From: a bacterium
GTDB taxonomy: Bacteria; Vulcanimicrobiota; Xenobia; Xenobiales; JADMJV01
DNA length: 64,000 nt
Assembly (NCBI GenBank): GCA_018780265.1
Contig: JADMJV010000067.1
Span: 1 to 64,000 of the forward strand
Reading direction: 5' to 3'
Part shown: positions 32,401 through 39,788 of the stretch, in pieces
How positions within the stretch are numbered: the stretch's first letter is position 1
Layout: each line of letters opens with the position of its first letter
The notes under the pieces: generated by a model
Seen by the model: only the letters and a program-made list of their open reading frames with translations
What the model was told of the DNA's origin: nothing
Databases searched by the model: none
Made by a program: the position numbers and the translations under genes

Positions 32401-32595
32401 AGTCAGGTCCACTTCTTCTCCGGTCCAAACCCGATGAGCATTCAGTTTTCGATGACTGAGGACTTGAAACTCGTGGTTGCCCTGATCGTCGTAAAGAACT
32501 AGCACACGATCCGCGGATAAATCCACCGCCAGCAGCGAGACAAGTCGCTGAGACAGATCTTCTATCGAAATTCCTTCGGGCAAATCCCACTGCAC
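29443..32595 (-). CDS. GAF-pseudokinase-GspE/PilB assembly ATPase fusion
   Basis: 1050 aa, about twice the usual PilB/GspE length. Residues ~10-130 resemble a GAF domain; ~136-170 are a Pro/Ala linker; ~187-450 form a Ser/Thr protein-kinase fold. In it the glycine loop is eroded, the VAIK Lys is Arg220, HRDxxxxN reads HRDLRPDS (Asn to Ser322), and DFG reads EFG (335-337), while APE is kept (AAPEQ, 363-367). It is therefore most likely a pseudokinase. A second Pro linker (~486-497) leads to the MshEN/GspE N-domain (~500-610) and a complete ATPase: GPTGSGKS (804-811), LTVEDPIE, VILVGEIRD, and STIHTND. The zinc Cys are at 942, 945, 976 and 979. GTG start with AAGGAG upstream. First gene before GspF and GAF-HD. 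It should power pilus or secretion assembly with a built-in regulatory module. Confidence 0.93.
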   Translation of the reverse strand: MQWDLPEGISIEDLSQRLVSLLAVDLSADRVLVLYDDQGNHEFQVLSHRKLNAHRVWTGEEVDLTLLRTTVQMGTLQVGKTEGRMALCCPVVCDGRTAMIAYADRPEAEEEFSAEELDRVLDFAELAAKRLPKPKNAAPAPAPVAPPPSATPPPPQAPPAAAASIPAPADSSGYRPAGRSLMGSGLVAGRFAVLQPLMTCRFSTLLYGLDRAVQMPVVLRRLETDGQPDREARLQMLREGRFLSRLQHRNLPRVQEIVEDRGGVYLVLEEFEGATLEQLADQQKEGLSAEMLRRYLDQFLDVLEYLHGQDPPLIHRDLRPDSLLVTPHGVIKLAEFGLARMLESSSDPRQTAFRSQGSPFYAAPEQLLGDRSQKSHDLYSVGAILYRLATGKVPSKSVERMMGSATQPSLVELRPDLPADLAGWIEGLQHADIDHRFATVDAVRQAMTVVPPVVEASPELHAPPIEAEQAAVKITPSGRFTAASPKPPPPPKPPAPKMADKFNVWNFLLGKKKAAPEVVFADDEIVEFKSDLMSGEDVDLSQVMLTMDVGGLIPEAVAKSIQGIPYLLEADGQLLVACKDPTEVHIYDHVNMATQGKYKPKLMRAPATQIDLAIEFYYRRNKYADTSPWNEWLERKSFETEELQVANPMADVAYGVDEITSPIIAAVDKLVKEAISVGASDIHMESYESGLDLRYRIDGELHHIDKISMTEASAMVKRLKVMANMDIAQERVTQGGRISLKIGGQEFDLRVSVVPVPAGESVVMRILKKGSFNLTLNDLGFQKETQEKFDKILSQPYGMILVCGPTGSGKSTTLYASLKQIQRPDRKLLTVEDPIEYQMAGICQVQVNNAPREEEKKVTFARVLREFLRQDPDVILVGEIRDTETAAISVQAALTGHLLLSTIHTNDSVGIVARLMDMDVEPFLIGSTLLGGLAQRLARKICTQCRDEVPVTDELKKIFDKEGMQIPPRMFRGTGCKRCHNSGYRGRVGLYELMEVTPDVRALINRRALEEEIRKAVELTDFRTLYVDGLEKVAQGFVSLEEVQRVCKTI

Positions 32596-32714
32596 GGCTG
32601 ATTTACTCCTTCAGTGCCACAAGTCGGCCGTTCTTCTGACTCGCCGGGTTGCTTTCCCCCTCGCACCTACGAGGCCGCAGAGGATCCTCGGGGTGTCAGC
32701 GAAAAGGCTTTCTC

Positions 32715-33590
32715 ATGTCCGCTCAGATTATCGATGGCAAAGCCGTGTCTCAAATCATGAAAGAACAATTGCGCCAGCAGGTGGCCGCTCTGCCGAGTCC
32801 GCCAGGCCTGGCCACCGTTTTGGTGGGGGATGACCCGGCCTCGCAAAGCTATATTCGCAGCAAGCATAAACTGTGCGCAGATGTAGGTATGCGCTCACTG
32901 CATCATCAAATGTCCGCTGGCGCCAGTCAGGCAGAAGTCGAGGCCGTGATCGTACAGCTGGCTGCTGACCCTGGTGTCCACGGCATCCTGATTCAGTTGC
33001 CTCTACCGGCCCACCTCGACGAAGAGTGCATCCTATCCCGTGTGCCGCTGGAGAAAGATGTAGACGGCTTTCATCCCGTGAACGTGGGGCGCCTGGCCAT
33101 GAAAGGCAGACAGCCGGCCTTCGTTCCCTGCACACCAGCGGGTTGCATGCGCCTTTTGCAACATTATAAGATTCCCGTTTCTGGCGCTCGGGCGGTGGTG
33201 GTGGGGCGAAGCAATATCGTGGGGCTGCCCATGGCCTTGCTGTTGAATCACGCAGACGCCACCGTCACCCTTGTGCATTCCCGAACCAAAGACATGCATG
33301 AGCATTTGAACCGCGCTGACATTGTCGTGGCCGCCATCGGTAAGGCCAACTTTATCGTAGGCAGTCAGTTGAAGCCTGGCTGCTGCGTGATTGACGTGGG
33401 CATCAATCGCACTCCCAATGGGCTGGTTGGCGATGTCGATTTTGCCTCGGCACGGGAGGTGGCCGCCTGGATTACCCCGGTTCCCGGTGGGGTGGGTCCC
33501 ATGACCTTGGTGATGCTAATGGAGAATACTCTGAGGGCGGCGCAAAAAAGTTTGCTGGGACGGGAACTGCAGCCGGGAATTTCCGGTTGA
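32715..33590 (+). CDS. folD: Methylene-THF dehydrogenase/cyclohydrolase FolD
   Basis: FolD, 291 aa, converts 5,10-methylene-THF to 5,10-methenyl-THF and then to 10-formyl-THF, using NADP. It starts MSAQIIDGKAV. The catalytic YxxxK is in SYIRSKHKL. Family motifs GILIQLPLPAHLDE, DVDGFHPVNVGRL, GARAVVVGRSNIVGLPMALLL and PVPGGVGPMTLVMLMENT are all present. ATG at 32715 with AAGG six bases upstream; the open frame extends 66 bp further up without support. Divergent from the pseudokinase-GspE gene and closed by a strong terminator. Confidence 0.96.
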   Translation: MSAQIIDGKAVSQIMKEQLRQQVAALPSPPGLATVLVGDDPASQSYIRSKHKLCADVGMRSLHHQMSAGASQAEVEAVIVQLAADPGVHGILIQLPLPAHLDEECILSRVPLEKDVDGFHPVNVGRLAMKGRQPAFVPCTPAGCMRLLQHYKIPVSGARAVVVGRSNIVGLPMALLLNHADATVTLVHSRTKDMHEHLNRADIVVAAIGKANFIVGSQLKPGCCVIDVGINRTPNGLVGDVDFASAREVAAWITPVPGGVGPMTLVMLMENTLRAAQKSLLGRELQPGISG

Positions 33591-33632
33591 GCCAAGAGAC
33601 CGCAAGGTCGACACCAAACCCTAACCCCTTCA

Positions 33633-33668
33633 CCGTCGAGGTACACCTCCCACCTCGGCGGTTTTTTT
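33633..33668 (+). terminator. Rho-independent terminator of folD
   Basis: CCGTCGAGGT pairs with ACCTCGGCGG (one G-T wobble, nine-base loop), followed by seven T. The T-run reaches into the TAA stop of the converging gene at 33667. Confidence 0.88.
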
Positions 33669-35934
33669 ATGGGCCAGGCGACTGCTTCAGGGCGGCCAGC
33701 ACCTGCTGGGCCCGGGCGAAGAGCTTTTGACACTCAGGGTCGGTCTCTTTTTTCCCTTCCTGTTTGAGTTGAGCGAGCTTGATTTTGTACAGTTGAACCA
33801 GCAACTGGCCATTGACGAACAGACCGTAATCCACGCATTTTTCTTGAGCGGCGATAGCCTCGTCCCACTTCTTGGCATGCACGGCCACCATGGACTCTTT
33901 GAAGGCCTCCAGGTTGTCCACCAGTCGTTTCTCGTCAGGGGTGCTGTAAAAGCGCCTTTTCATGACGTCCAGCACAATCCAACTGGTTTCGAAGAGGTTG
34001 GATTCGATGCCAAACTGATAGATCTGAAGGGCTTTTTGAGCGTTGCGCAGCGTTTCAAAGCGTCCGGGTCGGAACTGGGCGGCGTCGGGCGGGTAGACAA
34101 AGCCCCGCTTCACGAATACCACGTAGGCGGTGCCGACCCAGGCCGGCACCCAGTTTTTGGGGTCTTTGAGGTAGCTGCGCCAAAGGTTCTGGTTTTTGAG
34201 CGACACGATACACACTTCGGGCCGTTCTTTGAAGCGGTCAAGAAATTCCAGGCCCAACTGACCATGCTCATAGGCGATATAGTCGGCCCAAAATTTGCGA
34301 TAGGGGAATGAGCGGGGATCGATGAGCACCTTGGTTTTGGGAAACAGGCTCCAGATCAGGTAGCCGCCCGAATCGTAGTCATTGATGATGGCCTTGATGT
34401 CGGGGTGGTATTTTTTGATGAACTCGACTTCGTCGACCGGATTCCAGTAGGTGATCCCAAATCCGAACCAACTGGAGGCATAGGGGACGGTGATAGCCTC
34501 CTTGCTGTTGCGGAAGCAAAGGTAGGTTTGCGAAACCAGAGCCACCATCACCAGCCAGTAGCGAGGCTCCAGATATCCCACTTTTCTAGGGCCAGGGAGG
34601 GCGAGTCCCTCGGGTGTTTCGGAAGAGGTGTGGCTGTCCGAGAAGGCCACCCGCCATACGGTATAGCAGGCGACCACGAAAGATTGCAGGGCGATACCGC
34701 CCAGGGTCAGCAACTTGATGGCCTGGGCAGGCTCCATGCGAAGGTAAACCGAGAGAACGTCTACGTAGGAGTAATAAAAACAGAGAATAGCCAGGTTGGC
34801 GAAAACAAAGAGAAAGTCGCTAATGGAGTCGCGTTGAGCCGACTCCGGGGCATATTCCGGCTGAGTGCGCAATACGTGGAATAGATACAGGGTGGAGTAA
34901 AGAAAAAAGGGTGGCCAGTAAAACGTCGAGCGCAGGTATACGGTGAAAATCAGGCCAAACCAGGCGTTGAGGATCAGGTAGGGCCAGTCGATTTTGCCGG
35001 TGCGCCGGCACAGAAGCCAACTGCAAACAACCGCCCCCACCACAGTTCCCAGGGCCAGATACTCATGAAAATGGAAGGCCAGCGCCTTCCATACCGGCAG
35101 ATGGGCGGCCAGGCTGGAGTAAGCGGCCTTGTCTCCGGCGCTCTGATTCTGGTAGACGATACTGAGCAATTCCTTGACCGACTGCTCTACAAAGGCATAG
35201 CCGTAGGGGGTGCAAAAAGCGGCCAGGCCACAGCCCACGGCGGCGATAAGCAGGGGCTTTTGGGCTTGCCTGGGCAAAGCCAGGCTGGGCGAGAGCAGCA
35301 TATTGAACAGCTCTCCCAGAGCATAAGCACCTACGGCAGTCAGTCCAAACAGAAAGACGCCATGGGTATTGGCCCACAATATCATGACCGCGACCATGCC
35401 TATCAGATAGCGGTAATAGGGCTCCCCTCGGTTGGCGGCCAGGCGAAAGCGGAAGATCAGCCAGGCCAGCAACGACATGAACCCCAAGGAAAAGAGTTCG
35501 GGCTTGAGGATGCTGCCTACATACGAGGCACTGACAAACCAGGTCAGCATAAACCAGAAGGCCGCACGCCGATGCCAGCCCAGCAAAGAAGCGTATTGGC
35601 AGGCCAGAGCCACAGTGAAGATCACCATTGCGTAGCGAAAGGCGAAAAGCAAAGGCAAACTACCCAGTTGGTGCATCAGGTAGAGAGAAATTTCGGCGAA
35701 CCAGCTGCAGTAAATGTAAGGATTGTCGGCCGGAGTCCAGGAGTAGATGGTGTGGTCGGGGATCAGGGTGTGATGTTCCAGCATGTATTTTCCATAGGCC
35801 ATCTGCCAGAACAGATCTCCATCGCCAACCGGCTCGGCGAAGCGAATGGCAATCAATACCAAGAGCAGCAGAGCCTGCAGGCCCACCACCCAGGAGGGGT
35901 CGTGCTGCGTATTTTTTGGGGTTTCGTCGCTCAA
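33667..35934 (-). CDS. Multispanning membrane protein with C-terminal helical repeats
   Basis: ~755 aa. About twelve hydrophobic helices from residue ~15 to ~495. The first loop has PVGDGDLFWQMAYGKYMLEHHTLIP, an acidic-residue pattern like that of GT-C glycosyltransferases and the related 'D..W....G' membrane proteins. Residues ~500-640 form a soluble domain (IINDYDSGGYLIWSLFPKTKVLIDPR), a motif seen in large membrane proteins of this class. The C-terminal ~120 residues are TPR-like helices. A role in surface glycan or lipid-linked sugar transfer is plausible but unproven. The TTG at 35934 is chosen because AGGTG lies five bases upstream; the frame extends 66 bp further. Convergent with folD, divergent from the glycosidase at 36036. 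Confidence 0.75.
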   Translation of the reverse strand: MSDETPKNTQHDPSWVVGLQALLLLVLIAIRFAEPVGDGDLFWQMAYGKYMLEHHTLIPDHTIYSWTPADNPYIYCSWFAEISLYLMHQLGSLPLLFAFRYAMVIFTVALACQYASLLGWHRRAAFWFMLTWFVSASYVGSILKPELFSLGFMSLLAWLIFRFRLAANRGEPYYRYLIGMVAVMILWANTHGVFLFGLTAVGAYALGELFNMLLSPSLALPRQAQKPLLIAAVGCGLAAFCTPYGYAFVEQSVKELLSIVYQNQSAGDKAAYSSLAAHLPVWKALAFHFHEYLALGTVVGAVVCSWLLCRRTGKIDWPYLILNAWFGLIFTVYLRSTFYWPPFFLYSTLYLFHVLRTQPEYAPESAQRDSISDFLFVFANLAILCFYYSYVDVLSVYLRMEPAQAIKLLTLGGIALQSFVVACYTVWRVAFSDSHTSSETPEGLALPGPRKVGYLEPRYWLVMVALVSQTYLCFRNSKEAITVPYASSWFGFGITYWNPVDEVEFIKKYHPDIKAIINDYDSGGYLIWSLFPKTKVLIDPRSFPYRKFWADYIAYEHGQLGLEFLDRFKERPEVCIVSLKNQNLWRSYLKDPKNWVPAWVGTAYVVFVKRGFVYPPDAAQFRPGRFETLRNAQKALQIYQFGIESNLFETSWIVLDVMKRRFYSTPDEKRLVDNLEAFKESMVAVHAKKWDEAIAAQEKCVDYGLFVNGQLLVQLYKIKLAQLKQEGKKETDPECQKLFARAQQVLAALKQSPGP

Positions 35935-36035
35935 TTCACACCTCGTCCAGCCAGGGGTGTATACCCGGCTCCGTGGCAAATTCCCCTTTTTGTTAGGCAC
36001 AAGGGTTTTGTCGGCGCGTCTTGCATGACCCCGTT

Positions 36036-38255
36036 ATGCTCTCCCGTTTCGCTCTGGTGCTGTTGTTGGCGGGGGCGGTGCAAGCAGCCCCGCCCAAGCC
36101 CAAGTATCCCTATACGAACTCCCTGAAGCTGGTGGATTTTACTACCTGGATTCACAAGGAATGCCACTACAAGAAAGGTTTCCTGACGTCCACTCAGAGC
36201 GGGTTTCGTTGGAGTGATGGCACGCGGGCTCGCTTTTGGGGAATGAACATTGCCAACCGCAATCTTTGGATCGAACGAGCGGAGATCGATGCCGTGGTCG
36301 ATTCGCTGGCTTCGTCCGGGGTGAATTTGGTGCGTTTCGAGGCGCTCGATTCCAAGGGGGCCTTGTTGGAGATCGCCGATGTGCCGGGAACCCGTAAGAT
36401 CAACAGCAGTCGCCTGGATACCTTGCATTACTGGATCAGCAAGCTGCACCAAAAGGGGATCTATTATTATCTGGACTTGATCGACTTTCGCGAGTTCCAG
36501 CCCGAGGACGGCGTGGAAAACGCCAGGCTCTTGCCCCGTGCCGGTCGACCGTATGCCGTTTTTGATGGCAAGTTAATCGAGTTGCAAAAAGAGTATGCGC
36601 AGCAACTGCTTACCACCGTAAACCCCTACACCCAGCTAGCCCCCGCCAACGACCCGGCCCTCGTCATGATGGAGATTTGCAACGAGAGCGGCTTCTTTCT
36701 TTATCCGAAAGCCACTGACAATCTGGTGGAGCCTTATCGCACCCGCTTTGAGCAGCGTTGGAATACCTGGCTGATGGAGCGCTACCGCAGCCGCGCCGAA
36801 CTGGCCAAAGCTTGGGGGAGCGCATTGAGCGAGGGAGAGTCCCCTGAACAAGCTACCGTGCGCCTGCCATTGTTGCTCAAACCAGACGCGCCCCCACGTC
36901 AGTTGGATGGTGTTGAGTTTCTTTACGACGTCGAGCGTGCCTACTTTGCTACGATGCGCGATCACTTGCGCAGCTTGGGTGTTCGTATTCCCATTACGGC
37001 CGTGGTCAGTAGTGATGTCCCCGCCGAACTGGCGGCGGTGGCCGCGGAACTGGATTTTCTCTCGGAGAATCACTATGCGGACCATCCCTCCTTTGGGGGC
37101 ACCGAATGGCAGGGCAAGTTCTTCTATAATAACAAGAATGCTTTGCGGGATGATAGTCGCTTCGCCTTTCCCCCCTTTACCGCTCAGTTGCGTTGGGAGT
37201 CTAAGCCGGTGGTCATTCGCGAGTGGGCCAGCGTCTGGCCCAATCAATTCCGCGCCAACAGCATTCCTGAAGCAGCCGCCTACAGCCGTCTGCAGGATTT
37301 TGACGGGGTCATTCTGTTTGGCTACAAAACGGGCAGTGTTCGCGATCGACTGGTGGAGTTTGGCTACCAGGTGGATCCCACTGTGTGGGACCTTTTTGGT
37401 TTGGGTTCCCTGATTTTTCTACGCGGAGATGTGTCCACGCCCAGTCAGATTGCCCTGCTTGAGTACGCCGACGACAAGCTCTTTCGAGGCACCGCCGGCG
37501 ACACCGATCTGGTCCGCCTGGCTCTGAGCTTGCGACTGGCCTCCAGTCGGGCGATGGGCAAAGTGCCTGTGGGCGATCTGACGGTCTTTCCGGTCGGTCA
37601 GGCCGGGCCCAAAGCCACGGAATGGCTAAAGCAGCTTCCCGTCGAGGGAGGCGGTAAGGCCCTGGACGGTTCCGGGACCTACACCAGCATTAATGCCCAA
37701 ATCGTGCGCGACAGTGGACGGGGCCGCCTCTATATCCAAACTCCACGAACTCTGTGCATCGCCGGTGAACTGGCTACTGTTCCGACGCGCATACCTGGCC
37801 TCAGTCTGGCCACTCAGACGCCGGTTGGAGCCATAGTGCTGCAGAGCCTGGATGGCAAGGATCTGGCCAAAAGCCAGCGCTGGATCGCCAAGATGGTAAG
37901 TGTGGCCGAAAATACGGGCCAGAAGCTGATTCCCGCCGGTGCTTCGGCGCCCGCAGCCTTCGTTCTCGATCAGCCGGGTACGGCTCCAGTCTTGAGCAAG
38001 GGGATTCTGGCCGCCGGAGCGACCCGCCTGACCCTTTGGAACAATGAGGAGATGGTGGTGGATCAGGCCAATGGGACCTGGGAGTTTTTGTTGAGCGGGG
38101 GCAAAGCCTACTTCTGGAGCGACCTGCCAGGATCGTCTCTGCACTACCAGGGACGGAGATTTACCTGCCAGGGAGAGTTGCCTGCCGCGCAGCCGTTTTT
38201 GCAGCCAGCCGTGGTCAGCAATGACGCCAATCCCTTCGCTCCGACCTTTCCTTAG
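36036..38255 (+). CDS. Secreted TIM-barrel glycoside hydrolase
   Basis: 739 aa with signal peptide (MLSRFALVLLLAGAVQA). Residues ~35-420 look like a GH5-like (clan A) barrel: RFWGMNIANRN at strand 1, VNLVRFEALDS, IYYYLDLIDF, ALVMMEICNESG with Glu217 as candidate acid/base, ENHYADHPSFGG, and KPVVIREWAS with Glu396 as candidate nucleophile. The remaining ~300 residues are beta-rich and resemble an accessory domain. The family cannot be fixed by eye; mannanase, xylanase or cellulase activities are possible. ATG 36036 is preferred over the TTG at 36021 because it starts the signal peptide cleanly. Its stop overlaps the converging PilZ-like gene by four bases. Confidence 0.82.
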   Translation: MLSRFALVLLLAGAVQAAPPKPKYPYTNSLKLVDFTTWIHKECHYKKGFLTSTQSGFRWSDGTRARFWGMNIANRNLWIERAEIDAVVDSLASSGVNLVRFEALDSKGALLEIADVPGTRKINSSRLDTLHYWISKLHQKGIYYYLDLIDFREFQPEDGVENARLLPRAGRPYAVFDGKLIELQKEYAQQLLTTVNPYTQLAPANDPALVMMEICNESGFFLYPKATDNLVEPYRTRFEQRWNTWLMERYRSRAELAKAWGSALSEGESPEQATVRLPLLLKPDAPPRQLDGVEFLYDVERAYFATMRDHLRSLGVRIPITAVVSSDVPAELAAVAAELDFLSENHYADHPSFGGTEWQGKFFYNNKNALRDDSRFAFPPFTAQLRWESKPVVIREWASVWPNQFRANSIPEAAAYSRLQDFDGVILFGYKTGSVRDRLVEFGYQVDPTVWDLFGLGSLIFLRGDVSTPSQIALLEYADDKLFRGTAGDTDLVRLALSLRLASSRAMGKVPVGDLTVFPVGQAGPKATEWLKQLPVEGGGKALDGSGTYTSINAQIVRDSGRGRLYIQTPRTLCIAGELATVPTRIPGLSLATQTPVGAIVLQSLDGKDLAKSQRWIAKMVSVAENTGQKLIPAGASAPAAFVLDQPGTAPVLSKGILAAGATRLTLWNNEEMVVDQANGTWEFLLSGGKAYFWSDLPGSSLHYQGRRFTCQGELPAAQPFLQPAVVSNDANPFAPTFP

Positions 38256-38674
38256 CCGCGCGCTCCGCCTTCGACCAGGCTCACGTATTTGCCCAGCAGT
38301 TCGCGCGTCTCGTCGCTGTGCACCACGCGTAGGCCGGCGGAGTGTCCGTAACTGGAGAGCAGGACCCATTCCACGGTCACCTGGATTTTGACGTGCCCCA
38401 CACCCTGGAGCAGCATGGCCAGCTCGTAGTCGTCGCCTTCTTCCAGGAGTTCGCGAGATTTGCAGGTGATGTGCTCCAAATTGAGGCTGTCCACCATCAG
38501 TTGGAGTCCTCCTCCCCGGCGGCCATCGCGACAGGCAATGGCTACAATCAGTCGAGGCAGTTTGATCAAGGGCTGCTCTGTCGACTGCAGGGGTTCGGCG
38601 GCAGGCCTCTCGGCCATACCCACCACCCAGCCAAATATCTTCTGGAAAAACCCGGCCTTAGCTCTAGCGGTCAT
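38252..38674 (-). CDS. PilZ-like protein
   Basis: 140 aa. After a short amphipathic N-terminus (FFQKIFGWVVGM) and a linker, residues ~40-130 have the six-strand pattern of a PilZ domain: LIVAIACRDG, MVDSLNLEHITCKS, ELLEEGDDYELAMLLQ, KIQVTVEWVLLSS, HSAGLRVVHSDE. The c-di-GMP-binding RxxxR and (D/N)xSxxG motifs are missing (DSLNLEH stands where DxSxxG should be), so it is probably a non-binding PilZ variant, like the T4P protein PilZ. ATG with AGGAGGG six bases upstream. It stands alone. A link to the pilus genes at 28-32 kb is only inference. Confidence 0.6.
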   Translation of the reverse strand: MTARAKAGFFQKIFGWVVGMAERPAAEPLQSTEQPLIKLPRLIVAIACRDGRRGGGLQLMVDSLNLEHITCKSRELLEEGDDYELAMLLQGVGHVKIQVTVEWVLLSSYGHSAGLRVVHSDETRELLGKYVSLVEGGARG

Positions 38675-38789
38675 GAGACCCTCCTGACAGTATAAGTGTA
38701 ATCTATGAAACAGCCGAATGCCAGGGTAAGTTGCGTACGGGGAGGAATTAATTCGTCACATGGCTACGCTAGTATATTCGAACTGGACT

Positions 38790-38823
38790 GTCAGGCTACT
38801 CGGTTGCCGGGTTCAAGCCTGAC
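38790..38823 (-). terminator. Terminator-like hairpin at galE end
   Basis: On the minus strand GTCAGGC pairs with GCCTGAC, enclosing a second five-base stem (CCCGG with CTCGG-type pairing, one wobble) around CAA. It begins inside the last codons of galE. No T-run follows, so termination is uncertain. Confidence 0.35.
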
Positions 38824-39784
38824 AGAAATACTGGCAATGCCAGCGCCAAGCGCTGGCGACGGTCGCCTCCAGGTCGGTCCAGGCCGGGGTCCAACCCAAA
38901 TCGTGTTGGGCCCGGCCTCCGGCAGCCACAAGCGAGGGCGGGTCGCCGGGACGGCGGGCGGATTCCTGCACCATTACGCGGCGGCCGGTCACCTTTTCGA
39001 CAGCCGCAATCACCTCGCGCACACTGAAGCCTCGGCCGGTGCCCAGGTTGTAGACAGTCTGACACTGGCCCAGCTTTTCCAGGGCCAATCGGTGGGCCGA
39101 GGCAAGGTCGAGCACATGAACGTAGTCGCGCACACAGGTGCCATCTGGAGTCGCATAGTCGGTGCCATAGAGTTGCAGTGGTTTGCCGCTGACCAGCGAG
39201 TTGAAAATACAGGGGATCAGGTGAGTTTCGGGATCATGGACCTCGCCGGTTTCTAAGCCCGGGTCGCAGCCGGCCGCATTGAAATAGCGCAGACAGCAAG
39301 CTTGCAGACCGTGGGCGTGGCGGAAATCGTCAATCATCTGCTCAACCATGAGTTTGCTGTGGCCGTAGGGATTGACGGGATTCTTGGGGTGGTCTTCGGC
39401 CAGCTTTTGGCTGTGAGGATTTCCGTACACGGCACAGGTAGAGCTAAACACCAGCCGAGAAACCTGGTTGGCCACCATAGCCTGGAGCAGGTTGAGGCTG
39501 CCCACAAAGTTGTTGCGGTAATAAAGCTCTGGATTGCGGACCGATTCGCCCACCAGGGCAAAGGCAGCAAAGTGCATGACAGCATCGACCTGGTGTCTTC
39601 GCAGCGCGGCTGTTAGGCTCTCCAGGTCGAGCAGGTCCACCTCTTCCACGCTACCCCATCGTGCCGCCCAGCGGTGGCCCCGGCTGAAGTTGTCCAGTAC
39701 AACCACCTCATGTCCATGTTCGACGAGGTGCTTGACAGTGTGGGATCCGATGTATCCGGCGCCGCCGGTGACGAGCAGTTTCAT
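38813..39784 (-). CDS. galE: UDP-glucose 4-epimerase GalE
   Basis: 323 aa short-chain dehydrogenase that interconverts UDP-glucose and UDP-galactose (or the N-acetyl forms) with bound NAD. The N-terminal motif LLVTGGAGYIGSHTV binds NAD. SSTCAVYGNP supplies the catalytic Ser region and YGHSK the Tyr-Lys pair. CLRYFNAAGCDP and GTCVRDYVHVLDLA are GalE signatures. Length is typical. ATG start; the upstream DUF482-like gene ends four bases before it, so they are one operon. It likely feeds surface polysaccharide or peptidoglycan-associated sugar synthesis. Confidence 0.94.
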   Translation of the reverse strand: MKLLVTGGAGYIGSHTVKHLVEHGHEVVVLDNFSRGHRWAARWGSVEEVDLLDLESLTAALRRHQVDAVMHFAAFALVGESVRNPELYYRNNFVGSLNLLQAMVANQVSRLVFSSTCAVYGNPHSQKLAEDHPKNPVNPYGHSKLMVEQMIDDFRHAHGLQACCLRYFNAAGCDPGLETGEVHDPETHLIPCIFNSLVSGKPLQLYGTDYATPDGTCVRDYVHVLDLASAHRLALEKLGQCQTVYNLGTGRGFSVREVIAAVEKVTGRRVMVQESARRPGDPPSLVAAGGRAQHDLGWTPAWTDLEATVASAWRWHCQYFCQA

Positions 39785-39788
39785 AGCG

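Noticed and set aside
35065..36126. Plus-strand 353-codon open frame opposite the large membrane protein gene
   Set aside because: It is antisense to a gene with clear transmembrane pattern. The product is Gln/Gly/His-rich without domains, as expected for a shadow frame in GC-rich DNA.
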